Source of the DNA: Streptomyces sp. Ag109_O5-10
GTDB lineage: Bacteria > Actinomycetota > Actinomycetes > Streptomycetales > Streptomycetaceae
Reading direction: 5' to 3'
Assembly: GCF_900105755.1 (NCBI RefSeq)
Contig: NZ_FNTQ01000001.1
Location: 6,076,001-6,140,000, forward strand
DNA: 64,000 bases
Shown one piece after another: positions 33,038-40,722 of the stretch (the first letter of the stretch is position 1; every line of letters begins with the position of its first letter). The translations under genes were made by a program, and so were the position numbers. The notes beneath the pieces are model-generated. The model was not told where the DNA came from. It made no database searches and was given only the letters and a program-made list of their open reading frames with translations.

Positions 33038-33667
33038 ATGGAAGAGCCGGAGCGACTCACGGACGACCACGTCAGCCGCGACTGCCGCAGGCGCTGCGGC
33101 CGGATCTGCGTCCGCTGCCTGGACCGGATCGACGGCGGCCTGCGCACCCTGCTCGACCTGTACCGGGAGAGCGACCAGGCGCTGGTGCCCGGGGCGCCGG
33201 TGCTGCGCGAGCGGGTGAGCGGCAGCCGCGCCACCGTCGGCATCGTGCTCGACGAGCGGACGCTGGCCCTGCGGGCCCGGGCGGCCGAGGTCATGGCGCT
33301 GTGGGCGCGGCTCGTCGTGGACGAGCGCGCCGGCGCCCGGCCCGCGGACCGCGGGGTGCCCGCACTGGTCGGGTTCCTGCGCGGGCAGCTGTCCTGGTTC
33401 GCCGGGCACCCGGCGGGCGCCGACCTCGACGAGGAACTCGCCGAGCTCCTCACCGACTTCGGCCACCTGCTCGGCCCCGGCCCGGTCCGCCGGTTCGCCC
33501 TCGGCGCCTGTACCCGGCCGGAGTGCGCCGGGACGCTCTACGGCGTCCTGCCGGCGGACGGCGGCGACCGGGTGCCGGACCAGGTGGCCTGCGACGCCGG
33601 CCACGCGCTGCCGCCGCGCCAGTGGCTGCTGGTCGCGAACCGGGCGCGGGAGGCGGTGACGACATGA
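33038..33667 (+). CDS. Cys-rich protein of unknown function, paired with HTH gene
   Basis: A 209-residue protein. The N-terminus has a Cys cluster (RDCRRRCGRICVRCLDRIDGG). The C-terminus has a second group (GACTRPECAGTLYG, QVACDAGHALPPRQW). Together they could bind zinc. The middle is helical. I recognise it only as one of a Streptomyces family commonly paired with a small excisionase-like HTH protein. It overlaps the next gene by ATGA. A receptor operator and SARP-like repeats lie directly upstream, so it probably belongs to the regulatory cascade. Confidence 0.75.
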   Translation: MEEPERLTDDHVSRDCRRRCGRICVRCLDRIDGGLRTLLDLYRESDQALVPGAPVLRERVSGSRATVGIVLDERTLALRARAAEVMALWARLVVDERAGARPADRGVPALVGFLRGQLSWFAGHPAGADLDEELAELLTDFGHLLGPGPVRRFALGACTRPECAGTLYGVLPADGGDRVPDQVACDAGHALPPRQWLLVANRAREAVTT

Positions 33668-33882
33668 CGGGCACGGGAGACGGTGACGGCGGGACGGTGC
33701 CCGCGGCCGCCAAGCCGCGCACGGTCCCGACGGAACTGGCGGCCCTCGCGATGGGCGTCACCCAGGCGACCATCCGCAAATGGGCCAGCCGCGGCAAACT
33801 CACCCGCCACGGCGGCCCCCGGCGCGCCGAGTACGACCTCGACGAACTGTTCGCACTGGTGCGCAGGGGCGAGACCGAATAG
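33664..33882 (+). CDS. Excisionase/MerR-like small HTH protein
   Basis: A 72-residue protein with a single winged HTH: PTELAALAMGVTQATIRKWASRGKLTRHG followed by AEYDLDELFALVRR (first part quoted in under 30 letters as MGVTQATIRKWASRGKL). This is the excisionase/MerR-N fold, used both in phage excision and in small transcription factors. The ATG overlaps the previous stop, so the two are coupled. No integrase is near, which argues for a regulatory role. Confidence 0.8.
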   Translation: MTGTGDGDGGTVPAAAKPRTVPTELAALAMGVTQATIRKWASRGKLTRHGGPRRAEYDLDELFALVRRGETE

Positions 33883-33994
33883 CCGGCGCGAGGCCCCAAA
33901 ACCACAGCGAATTCGAGTAAGTCCGCGCCGCCGCACGGAATTCACCGACCATCACCGCAAGAAACCGGATCCGTGCGGGGATCCGGTACGAAGC

Positions 33995-34033
33995 AGCCCC
34001 CGCGGCCCGTCCCCCTGCCGCGGGGGCTTCTTC
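33995..34033 (+). terminator. Intrinsic terminator after the regulator pair
   Basis: AGCCCCCGCGG (33995-34005) pairs perfectly with CCGCGGGGGCT (34018-34028) and TCTTC follows. It closes the transcript of the HTH gene before the next promoter. Confidence 0.8.
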
Positions 34034-34075
34034 GGTTACCGCCCTGATCATCAACTCGCTTCATTTAAAGGGCAG

Positions 34076-34251
34076 TTGACGCATCCGAACAGAGGTGTCA
34101 CACTCTTTTCGGCGCCCCCCTGCCCAGACGGCGGCGGCGCTTCTTGCGGGCTTCTGCATTCGAGCCCGTGGCATCCATCCCGAAATCCGTGCCCCGACCG
34201 GGGCGCGGATTTTTTGTTTTCCCTCCGCCCCGACTTGAGGAAGTGTGGTCG
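34076..34251 (+). promoter_or_regulatory. Leader A: promoter motif plus attenuator-like terminator
   Basis: TTGACG (34076) and TGTCACACT (20 bp downstream) form the presumed promoter/operator. A 13-bp stem (34183-34195 with 34200-34212) runs into TTTTGTTTT, 37 nt before the ATG at 34252, with GAGGAAG as ribosome site. An earlier weaker hairpin (CGGGCT/AGCCCG, 34147-34167) could compete. The space between terminator and start is too small for another promoter. Leader B at 41673 has the same motif spacing and nearly the same length. Confidence 0.6.
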
Positions 34252-34623
34252 ATGCCTGTTTCCACCTGGACACCCGTCGGACAATGGACGGGTACGGTCA
34301 CGCACGACGGCGAGGTGGACGAGTACACCGTCGCCTTCGCCCCGGACGGCTCGCTCTCGGTCACCACGCGCAAGAGCACCGGAACCGGCGCCTGGACCGT
34401 CACCGGCGACGACTCGCTGGAGTTCTCCCTGCGCGAGGACTTCAACCTCGACGTCACCCAGATCAGCCCCAACGGCCACCGGGCCGCGTACATCCAGATC
34501 GACATCACCGCGCGGCACGACGGCGACGCGCTCACCGGCGAGGGCAAGGCCGTCGTGCACGGCCCCGACGACGTCGTGATCTACGCGACGGACGCCCGGA
34601 CCGAAGCGCGCCGGGTGTCATGA
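34252..34623 (+). CDS. Small protein of unknown function in polyketide operon
   Basis: A 123-residue soluble protein with alternating hydrophobic/polar strands (GQWTGTVTHDGEVDEYTVAFAPDG, AYIQIDITARHDGD), which suggests a small beta-barrel like lipocalin or allene-oxide-cyclase folds. No catalytic motif is recognised. It heads the first accessory operon of the cluster and overlaps the next gene by ATGA. GAGGAAG precedes the ATG. A role in binding or cyclising a polyketide intermediate is only a guess. Confidence 0.7.
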   Translation: MPVSTWTPVGQWTGTVTHDGEVDEYTVAFAPDGSLSVTTRKSTGTGAWTVTGDDSLEFSLREDFNLDVTQISPNGHRAAYIQIDITARHDGDALTGEGKAVVHGPDDVVIYATDARTEARRVS

Positions 34624-35630
34624 CGGCCGAGGTCGCCCGGCTCACCGACGTGCTGAGCCTCAGGGACCTGGCCGGGCGCTATCTGGCCGGCCTCGACGAG
34701 GGCGGCTTCGACGAGACCTGGGCGAGGTCCCTGTTCACCGAGGACATCGAGATGACGTTCCCGGTGGGCAGCCACCGGGGCCTCGCCGGGGTGTCCGGCT
34801 TCACCACCGAGATCATGGCGCGCTGGGGTCGTACCCACCACCACGGCTCGGAGACCCAGGTCGACGTCGACGGCGACCGGGCCGAACTGAGCTGGAGCCT
34901 GATCGCCTCCCACGTGCACCACGGCTCGCCGCTGCCGCCGGACCCCACCCAGTACTTCCAACTCGGCGGCCGCTTCACCGGCACGGCCCGGCGCACCCCC
35001 GGCGGCTGGCGTTTCGACCGGCTGCGGCTGCGGATCGTGTGGACGACCGGCGCCGTGCCCAGGGGAGTGACCCAGGTCGACCGGCAGACCCTCGACACCC
35101 GGGGAAACCTGCCCCCTTCGGCAGCCGCTTCGGCAGCCACTTCAGCAGAGGAGAACGCACCCATGCCGACCACGCTCACCGCGGACCAGCAGAAGGAACT
35201 GATCGAGAAGGTCTTCCACGAGGGCCTCGACCTCGGCGACCTGTCGGCCGCCGACCGCTACCTCACCGCCGACTTCCGCAACCACGGCAGCCACGACGAC
35301 TCGATGCGCGGCCCGGAGGCGTTCAAGCACACCATCCGGATCCAGCAGTCCGCGTTCAGCGACATCAAGTACGAGATCCTCGACTTCATATCGATGGGCG
35401 ACAAGGCCGCCATCCGCTGGGTCATGCACGGCCGGCACACCGGCCCCTTCATCGGGATCCAGCCGACCGGGCTGCAGGTGCAGCACCAGGCGATCATCTG
35501 GTTCCGCTTCGAGGGCGACCGGATCGCCGAGCGCTGGGGCATCGTCGACAACTTCGCCCTGCAGAAGTTCCTCCAGTCCGGCGGCAGGCCGGCCGGCCCG
35601 CTGACTCCGGCGGGCAAGCCCGCGGCCTGA
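34620..35630 (+). CDS. Tandem NTF2/SnoaL-like protein, in-frame fusion with internal start
   Basis: One 336-residue reading frame holds two NTF2-fold domains. The first (about 1-150: LRDLAGRYLAGLDEGGFDETW, FTEDIEMTFPVGSHRG, HHHGSETQVDVDGD) resembles SnoaL_4 proteins. The second (about 182-330: EKVFHEGLDLGDLSAADRYL, DFRNHGSHDDSMRGPEAFK, RFEGDRIAERWGIVDN) resembles SnoaL/ester-cyclase proteins. Between them, GAGGAG (35148-35153) lies 9 nt before an in-frame ATG at 35163, so the second domain can also be made alone. SnoaL-fold enzymes cyclise or hydroxylate aromatic polyketides. Confidence 0.85.
   Translation: MTAEVARLTDVLSLRDLAGRYLAGLDEGGFDETWARSLFTEDIEMTFPVGSHRGLAGVSGFTTEIMARWGRTHHHGSETQVDVDGDRAELSWSLIASHVHHGSPLPPDPTQYFQLGGRFTGTARRTPGGWRFDRLRLRIVWTTGAVPRGVTQVDRQTLDTRGNLPPSAAASAATSAEENAPMPTTLTADQQKELIEKVFHEGLDLGDLSAADRYLTADFRNHGSHDDSMRGPEAFKHTIRIQQSAFSDIKYEILDFISMGDKAAIRWVMHGRHTGPFIGIQPTGLQVQHQAIIWFRFEGDRIAERWGIVDNFALQKFLQSGGRPAGPLTPAGKPAA
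35148..35165 (+). promoter_or_regulatory. Internal ribosome site and start for second NTF2 domain
   Basis: GAGGAGAACGCACCCATG lies inside the open frame with ideal Shine-Dalgarno spacing, in the Ala/Ser-rich linker between the domains. The ATG at 35163 begins MPTTLTADQQKEL, a natural family start. Confidence 0.75.
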
Positions 35631-35726
35631 GCCGCGCCCGGCCGCGCGGCCCGGCCCCCGCTGACGGCGGCGGGGGCCGGGCCGTGCCGCCATGGAATCG
35701 ACGTGCCCTACGGAGGGACCTGAGTC

Positions 35727-36137
35727 ATGCCGATCGACAGGAAAGTCGCCCGCTTCAACCGGCGGTTCGCCAACCACTTCGTCGGGCCGCTGTTCAGCCG
35801 GCTGCCCGGTTTCGGGAAGGTGCACCACCGCGGCCGCAAGTCGGGGCGCGAGTTCGCCACCCCCGTCAAGCTGTTCCGGCGCGGCGCGGACATCGTCATC
35901 ACACTGCCGTACGGGCCCGGCTCCGACTGGGTCAAGAACGTGCTGGCGGCGGGCGGTTGCGAGATCACCACGCGCGGCCGCCGGATCCGGGTCACCGCGC
36001 CGGTGGTCTTCACCGACGACGGTACGACGCAGATGCCCGCCCTGACCCGGCGGATCCTCTCCCGGGTCGAGGCCACCGAGTTCCTCGCGCTGACGCCGGT
36101 CGCCGAACCGGCGCGGCTGCGGGCGGCCCGGCCGTGA
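35727..36137 (+). CDS. F420-dependent nitroreductase-family (DDN-like) protein
   Basis: A 136-residue split-barrel protein with the deazaflavin-dependent nitroreductase signature (HRGRKSGREFATPVKLFRRGADIVI, GSDWVKNVLAAGGCEI). These enzymes use F420 or bind other cofactors to reduce quinones or double bonds. ACGGAGGGACC precedes the ATG. It overlaps the FMN reductase gene by GTGA. A role in reducing a quinone or an enone of the polyketide is plausible. Confidence 0.85.
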   Translation: MPIDRKVARFNRRFANHFVGPLFSRLPGFGKVHHRGRKSGREFATPVKLFRRGADIVITLPYGPGSDWVKNVLAAGGCEITTRGRRIRVTAPVVFTDDGTTQMPALTRRILSRVEATEFLALTPVAEPARLRAARP

Positions 36138-36724
36138 CCGCCGCCGGTCTGGTCACCCGACCGGTCAGGGTGGTGCTGCTGGTCGGCTCGGCCCGTGACG
36201 GGCGGCTCGCCCCGGACGTCGCGGGCTGGTTCGCGCGGGTCGCCGCTTCCCGCGACGACCTGGTCCTGGACGTCGTCGACGTGGCCGAGCACCTGCTGCC
36301 GGCGGGCCTCGACGAGGCCGACCCACGGGCGGCGGCGCTGCGGCCGCGGCTGGGCGGGGCGGAGGCGTACGTGGTCGTCGTACCGGAGTACAACCGGAGC
36401 GTTCCGGGGCCGCTGAAGACCCTCATCGACAGCTTCCAGACCGAGTGGCAGGCCAAGCCGGTCGGGTTCGTCGGCTACGGCCTCGGCACGGCGGGCGGGG
36501 TGCGGGCGATCGAGCATCTGCGGCAGATCTTCGCCGAGTTCCACTGCGTGGGGATGAAGGACGTCGTGACGTTCCCGCGGGTGCTGGAGCACTACGGTGC
36601 CGACGGCACGTTTCCCGCGGAGCCGGCGGGGGCCGAGGCCGCGGCCAAGCTGATGCTGGACCAGCTCACGTGGTGGGCGACGGCGCTGCGTGACGCCAAG
36701 TCCGCGCGTCCCTACGGGACGTGA
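36134..36724 (+). CDS. NADPH-dependent FMN reductase-like flavoprotein
   Basis: A 196-residue flavodoxin-fold protein: VVLLVGSARDGRLAPDVAGWF (FMN phosphate loop), VVVPEYNRSVPGPLKTLID (flavin contact) and FVGYGLGTAGGVRAIEHLR, all typical of the NADPH-dependent FMN reductase/chromate reductase family. It may supply reduced flavin or act as a quinone reductase. GTG start coupled to the previous gene. Last gene of the first accessory operon. Confidence 0.88.
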   Translation: MTAAGLVTRPVRVVLLVGSARDGRLAPDVAGWFARVAASRDDLVLDVVDVAEHLLPAGLDEADPRAAALRPRLGGAEAYVVVVPEYNRSVPGPLKTLIDSFQTEWQAKPVGFVGYGLGTAGGVRAIEHLRQIFAEFHCVGMKDVVTFPRVLEHYGADGTFPAEPAGAEAAAKLMLDQLTWWATALRDAKSARPYGT

Positions 36725-36742
36725 CAGTTCCGGCGGCGACAA

Positions 36743-36913
36743 CGCGCCCCGCAAGGGGCGCGGGGAACTGCGCGACCAGCCACATCGGACCTGCGGTCGG
36801 CCCACCACGGAGCGCGGCGCTTCGTGCGCATCGCGGTGCCTCGTGTGGTTGCCGGGCGACCGCGGCGCTGTCGTGGCTGATCGCCCAGTTCCCCGCGCCC
36901 CTGAAGGGGCGCG
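36743..36913. repeat. Two inverted copies of the GC palindromic repeat
   Basis: GGGGCGCGGGGAACTGCGCG (from about 36754) and its inverted relative CAGTTCCCCGCGCCCCTGAA (36886 on) face each other about 110 bp apart, each with its own short palindrome. The pair could fold into one long stem. It fills the 220-bp gap before the antiporter gene and may terminate the upstream operon. Confidence 0.75.
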
Positions 36914-36944
36914 TCACCTGATCCCACTTCATGAGGAGAACGCG

Positions 36945-38249
36945 ATGGCTGCCGTCGCCCCCGATCCGCTCACCCCTCTTCTCGTCGCCGTGCCTGTGGT
37001 GATCCTCGCCTGCAGGGCCGGGGCCCAGCTGCTCAGGCGGCTCGGGCAACCCCCTGTCGTCGGCGAGATAGTCGTCGGCATCCTGTTCGGCCCGTCCCTG
37101 CTGGGCTGGCTCTGGCCCGGCGCCCAGACCTGGCTGTTCCCGCAGTCGGCGCTGCCCTACATCGGCGTGCTCGGGAACATCGGCCTGCTCGTGTTCATGT
37201 TCCTCGTCGGACTCGAACTCGACCTGAAGTCCCTGCGCGGCCACAGCAGAACGGCCGTAGCGGTCTCCCAGGCCGGGATCGCGCTGCCGCTGCTCCTCGG
37301 CACGCTGCTGGCCCTCGGCATGTACGGCGACTTCGCCCCGCCCGGCACCGAGAAGCTGCCGTTCGTGCTGTTCATCGCGGTGTCGATGAGCATCACCGCG
37401 TTCCCGGTGCTGGCCCGCATCCTGACCGACCGGGGCCTGTACCGGACCCGGCTCGGCGCACTCGCCATGGCCAGCGCGGCCGTGGACGACGTCAGCGCCT
37501 GGTGCCTGCTGGCCGCGGTGGTGGCGGTGACGAAGAGCAACTCGCCGCTGGAGGCCCTGACCACCGCCGGGTACGCGCTCGCCTTCGCCGCCGTGATGTT
37601 CCTCGTCGTACGGCCGCTGCTGGCCAGGTGGGCCGCGCGGGCGGAACGCCGGTACGCCGACGCGGTCGTGCTGGTGGTGCTGTTCAGCGGGCTGAGCCTG
37701 GCCGCCTTCGCCACCGACCGGATCGGGGTGCACGCGCTGTTCGGCGCCTTCCTGTTCGGGGTGGTCACCCCGCGCGGCAGCCGGCGGATCGAGGCCACGG
37801 CGGCCCGGATGCGGGCCTTCGCGGTGCCGGTGCTGCTGCCGCTGTTCTTCGTCAGCACCGGGCTGAAGACCGACGTGGGGCTGCTCGGCGGCAGCGGTGC
37901 CCAGTGGCTGTGGGCGGGGGCCGTGCTCGCCGTCGCCGTGGCCGGCAAGTGGGGCGGCGGCACGCTCGCCGCGCGGCTCTCCGGCCGGGACTGGCGGGAC
38001 TCCATGTCGCTGGGCGCGCTGATGAACTGCCGTGGCCTGACCGAGCTGATCGTCCTCAACATGGGGCTCGGTCTCGGGGTCATCGGGCCGGAGCTGTTCA
38101 CGGTCCTCGTGCTGATGGCGCTGCTCACCACGGCCATGACCACCCCGGCGCTGACCCGGATCCGCAAGGGGATCGACGAGGAGCCCGAGCGGGAGACGGC
38201 CGGAACCGGCCAGGACGAACCCGCTCTGGAGATCGCGAGAACCCGCTGA
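36945..38249 (+). CDS. CPA2 (KefB-type) cation/proton antiporter
   Basis: A protein of 434 residues with about 12-13 membrane helices. It has LGQPPVVGEIVVGILFGPSLLGW near the N-terminus and SITAFPVLARILTDRGL and ASAAVDDVSAWCLLA in the transport core, the CPA2 pattern with a conserved Asp pair. No TrkA-N domain is attached. MNCRGLTELIVLNMGLGLGVI is a further family block. GAGGAGAACGCG precedes the ATG. Such antiporters recur in polyketide clusters and may aid proton-driven resistance or export. Confidence 0.9.
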   Translation: MAAVAPDPLTPLLVAVPVVILACRAGAQLLRRLGQPPVVGEIVVGILFGPSLLGWLWPGAQTWLFPQSALPYIGVLGNIGLLVFMFLVGLELDLKSLRGHSRTAVAVSQAGIALPLLLGTLLALGMYGDFAPPGTEKLPFVLFIAVSMSITAFPVLARILTDRGLYRTRLGALAMASAAVDDVSAWCLLAAVVAVTKSNSPLEALTTAGYALAFAAVMFLVVRPLLARWAARAERRYADAVVLVVLFSGLSLAAFATDRIGVHALFGAFLFGVVTPRGSRRIEATAARMRAFAVPVLLPLFFVSTGLKTDVGLLGGSGAQWLWAGAVLAVAVAGKWGGGTLAARLSGRDWRDSMSLGALMNCRGLTELIVLNMGLGLGVIGPELFTVLVLMALLTTAMTTPALTRIRKGIDEEPERETAGTGQDEPALEIARTR

Positions 38250-38313
38250 CCTGCGCCTGCGGGCGGGGCAGCGGCGTCAGCCGCCGACCGGCGAACAGTT
38301 CCGGCCCTGATGG

Positions 38314-38343
38314 TTGGAAGATTGCTAGTTGGAAGCTTGATAG
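38314..38343. promoter_or_regulatory. Tandem 15-bp repeat TTGGAAGNTTGNTAG, operator candidate
   Basis: Two contiguous copies (38314-38328, 38329-38343) differ at two positions. They lie in an AT-rich stretch 64 bp before the hemerythrin start, directly upstream of TTGACGATACTC. Placement fits a repressor site; the two-domain MarR protein encoded at 40723 is the natural candidate. Confidence 0.55.
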
Positions 38344-38406
38344 ATAAGTGAGTTGACGATACTCTCGCCGTACGACGCAGCAAGTGAGGCAGTGAGGGAG
38401 AGAACG

Positions 38407-39066
38407 ATGAGCCAGGACTTCAAGAACCTCGACATGACGATGATGTTCGCCATCCACGACGCGCTCCGCCGCGAGCTGGAGCGGATCGCCCGGATCACCG
38501 CGCGGGTCGACGAGGACCCCCGGCACGTACTGAGCACCGCGGTCGGCTGGGAGCTGTTCAAGAAGTTCCTGACCATCCACCACACCTCCGAGGACGTGAA
38601 GATCTGGCCGGTCATGGAGACCGCGCTGGCCGGCCAGGACTCCGAACTGGCGCTGCTCGCCGACATGGAGGCCGAGCACGGCGTCATCGACCCGCTGCTC
38701 GCCGACATCGACGCGGCCCTCGCCGACCGCGATTCCGGCCTGGAGCGCCTGACCGGCCTGACCGACGCCCTCTACACCAAGCTCGGCGCCCACCTCGACC
38801 ACGAGGAGCGGGACGCCCTGCAGCTGATGGACATCACGCTCTCCCAGGAGCAGTGGGCGGCCTTCGCCGGCGAGCAGCGCACCCGGGTCGGCGACGACTC
38901 CGTCCGCTACCTGCCCTGGCTGCTCGACGACGTCGATGCCGCGAAGGCCGCCAAGCTCCTCGGCGGCCTGCCCGAGCCGCTGCGCAACGCCTACGAGAAC
39001 GACTGGCGCAAGGCCTACGAGGACCTCGGCATCTGGACCCCCGAGACCGCCACCACCAGCCGCTGA
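38407..39066 (+). CDS. Hemerythrin-domain protein
   Basis: A 219-residue protein with a four-helix hemerythrin-like HHE domain. Possible iron ligands are His in FAIHDALRRE, His in LTIHHTSEDVKIWPVM (HHxxE), His in EAEHGVIDPLL, and HLDHEERDAL. Such domains bind a di-iron centre and sense or store O2 or NO. GAGGGAGAGAACG precedes the ATG. It is followed within 66 bp by the exporter gene. Its presence may connect efflux control to oxygen or redox state. Confidence 0.87.
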   Translation: MSQDFKNLDMTMMFAIHDALRRELERIARITARVDEDPRHVLSTAVGWELFKKFLTIHHTSEDVKIWPVMETALAGQDSELALLADMEAEHGVIDPLLADIDAALADRDSGLERLTGLTDALYTKLGAHLDHEERDALQLMDITLSQEQWAAFAGEQRTRVGDDSVRYLPWLLDDVDAAKAAKLLGGLPEPLRNAYENDWRKAYEDLGIWTPETATTSR

Positions 39067-39131
39067 CCGGATCCCGAGGGGTTCCGCTCCGCTCGACACC
39101 CCCAACCCTGAGACAGACACGGAGACATCCC

Positions 39132-40601
39132 ATGTCGCTGCAAGACCGCACTCAGGCCGTCCCCAAGGCCGCGGCCCCGCCGCAGCAGGACGGCAAACTC
39201 GGACTGGCGTTACTCGTGATCGCCGCGGCCCAGCTCATGCTCGTCCTCGACAACACGATCGTCGCCGTCGCCCTGCCCAGCATGCAGAGCGCCCTCGGGC
39301 TCAGCGAGTCCGGCCTCGGCTGGATCGTCACCGCCTACGCCCTGGCCTTCGGCGGTCTGCTGCTGGCCGGCGGCCGCGCCGGCGACCTCTTCGGCCGCCG
39401 CCGGGTCTTCCGCACCGGCCTCGTCCTGTTCACCGCCGCCTCGCTGCTCGGCGGCCTGGCCCAGAGCGGCGAACTGCTCATCGCCGCCCGCGTGATCCAG
39501 GGCGCGGGCGCCGCCATCGCCGCCCCGACCGCCCTGTCCCTGCTGGCCACCACCTTCCCGGCCGGCCCCGCCCGCAACAAGGCGCTCGGCGTCTACGGCG
39601 CGATGGGCGGCCTCGGCTCGGTCGTCGGCCTGCTGCTCGGCGGCGCGCTCACCGAGTACCTGAGCTGGCGCTGGGTGATGTTCGTGAACATCCCGATCGC
39701 CCTGGCCGTCCTGTTCGGCACCGGCGTCCTCGTCGAGGGCGAGCGCGAGCGCGGCAAGGTCGACGTGCCCGGCGCGCTCACGGCCACCCTGGGCTTCGGC
39801 TCGCTCGTCTACGCCATCAACCGCGCCGGCGACAAGGGCTTCGGCGACAGCGTCACCCTGGCCGGGCTGGGCGCCGCGCTGGTCCTGATCCTCGCCTTCG
39901 TCCTCATCCAGCGCGCGAGCAAGGCGCCGATGATCCCGGGCGGCGTGCTCGCCGACAGGAGCCGCGTCGGCGCCAACCTGATCATGTTCCTGGTCGGCGC
40001 GGGCATGCTCGCCACCTTCTACTTCCTGACCCTCTACATGCAGCTGGTCAAGGGCTACGCCCCGATGGTCACCGGCGTCGCCTACCTGCCCTTCGCCCTC
40101 GGCATGGGCATCGCGGCCGGCGGCGTCGGCCCGCAGCTGCTAGCCAAGCTGCCCGAGCGCAACGTGATCGCCCTCGGTCTGCTGATCGGCACCGCGGGCA
40201 TGGTCTGGTTCAGCTTCATCGAGCCCGGCCAGACCCCGTGGGCCGCGCTGCTGCCGGCCCAGCTGGTCGCCGGTCTCGGCCTCGGCATGGTCTTCGTGGC
40301 CGTCACCATCGTCAGCGTCCGCGGGGTCGCCCCGCAGGCCACCGGCGCGGCCTCCGGACTGGTCAACACCGCCCAGCAGATCGGCGGCGCCATCGGCCTC
40401 GCCGCGCTCGCCGCGGCGGCCACCGCCATCACCGACCACGAGCTGCCGGGCAGCGTCCCGCACGCCCTCACCACCGGCTACTCGTACGGGTTCCTGCTCG
40501 GCGGCGGCTTCTACCTGCTGGCCCTGATCGTGGCCCTGGCCACCCTGCCGGGCACCCGCCCCCAGCAGCAGGACGCCGAACACCCGCCCGTCGCCCTGTG
40601 A
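39132..40601 (+). CDS. MFS exporter, DHA2 (EmrB/QacA) family, TTA codon
   Basis: A 489-residue proton-driven drug exporter with about 14 helices. Motif D1-type LDNTIVAVALPSMQ is in helix 1, motif A GRAGDLFGRRRVF is in loop 2-3, and motif C-like GAMGGLGSVVGLLLGGAL is in helix 5. It is the likely resistance or export pump for the polyketide. Codon 27 is TTA (39210-39212), the only leucine TTA codon I found in the cluster. Translation should therefore need the bldA tRNA. GGAGACATCCC precedes the ATG. Confidence 0.92.
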   Translation: MSLQDRTQAVPKAAAPPQQDGKLGLALLVIAAAQLMLVLDNTIVAVALPSMQSALGLSESGLGWIVTAYALAFGGLLLAGGRAGDLFGRRRVFRTGLVLFTAASLLGGLAQSGELLIAARVIQGAGAAIAAPTALSLLATTFPAGPARNKALGVYGAMGGLGSVVGLLLGGALTEYLSWRWVMFVNIPIALAVLFGTGVLVEGERERGKVDVPGALTATLGFGSLVYAINRAGDKGFGDSVTLAGLGAALVLILAFVLIQRASKAPMIPGGVLADRSRVGANLIMFLVGAGMLATFYFLTLYMQLVKGYAPMVTGVAYLPFALGMGIAAGGVGPQLLAKLPERNVIALGLLIGTAGMVWFSFIEPGQTPWAALLPAQLVAGLGLGMVFVAVTIVSVRGVAPQATGAASGLVNTAQQIGGAIGLAALAAAATAITDHELPGSVPHALTTGYSYGFLLGGGFYLLALIVALATLPGTRPQQQDAEHPPVAL

Positions 40602-40650
40602 CCGACCCCGGCGGCCCCGCCCTGACGACCCGGGCGGGGCCGCCGGTTCC

Positions 40651-40683
40651 CCGGTACCGGCGCCGCGTCGGTGCCGGTACCGG
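40651..40683 (+). terminator. Hairpin after the MFS exporter gene
   Basis: CCGGTACCGGCGCCG (40651-40665) pairs with CGGTGCCGGTACCGG (40669-40683). There is no U-run, but the stem is 15 bp. It lies just before the MarR gene promoter (TATACT at 40699). Confidence 0.6.
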
Positions 40684-40722
40684 TCGGGGCGCCGTCGATA
40701 TACTCGGGCAGGAGGTGCTGTC

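Noticed and set aside
33664-33882. Excisionase gene as a sign of an integrative element
   Set aside because: No integrase, replication gene, attachment-site repeat or tRNA target was found nearby. The gene is embedded in the regulatory region of the cluster.
34183-34216. Terminator merely ending the upstream regulator transcript
   Set aside because: A separate strong terminator already closes that transcript at 33995-34033, and a promoter-like element lies between the two.
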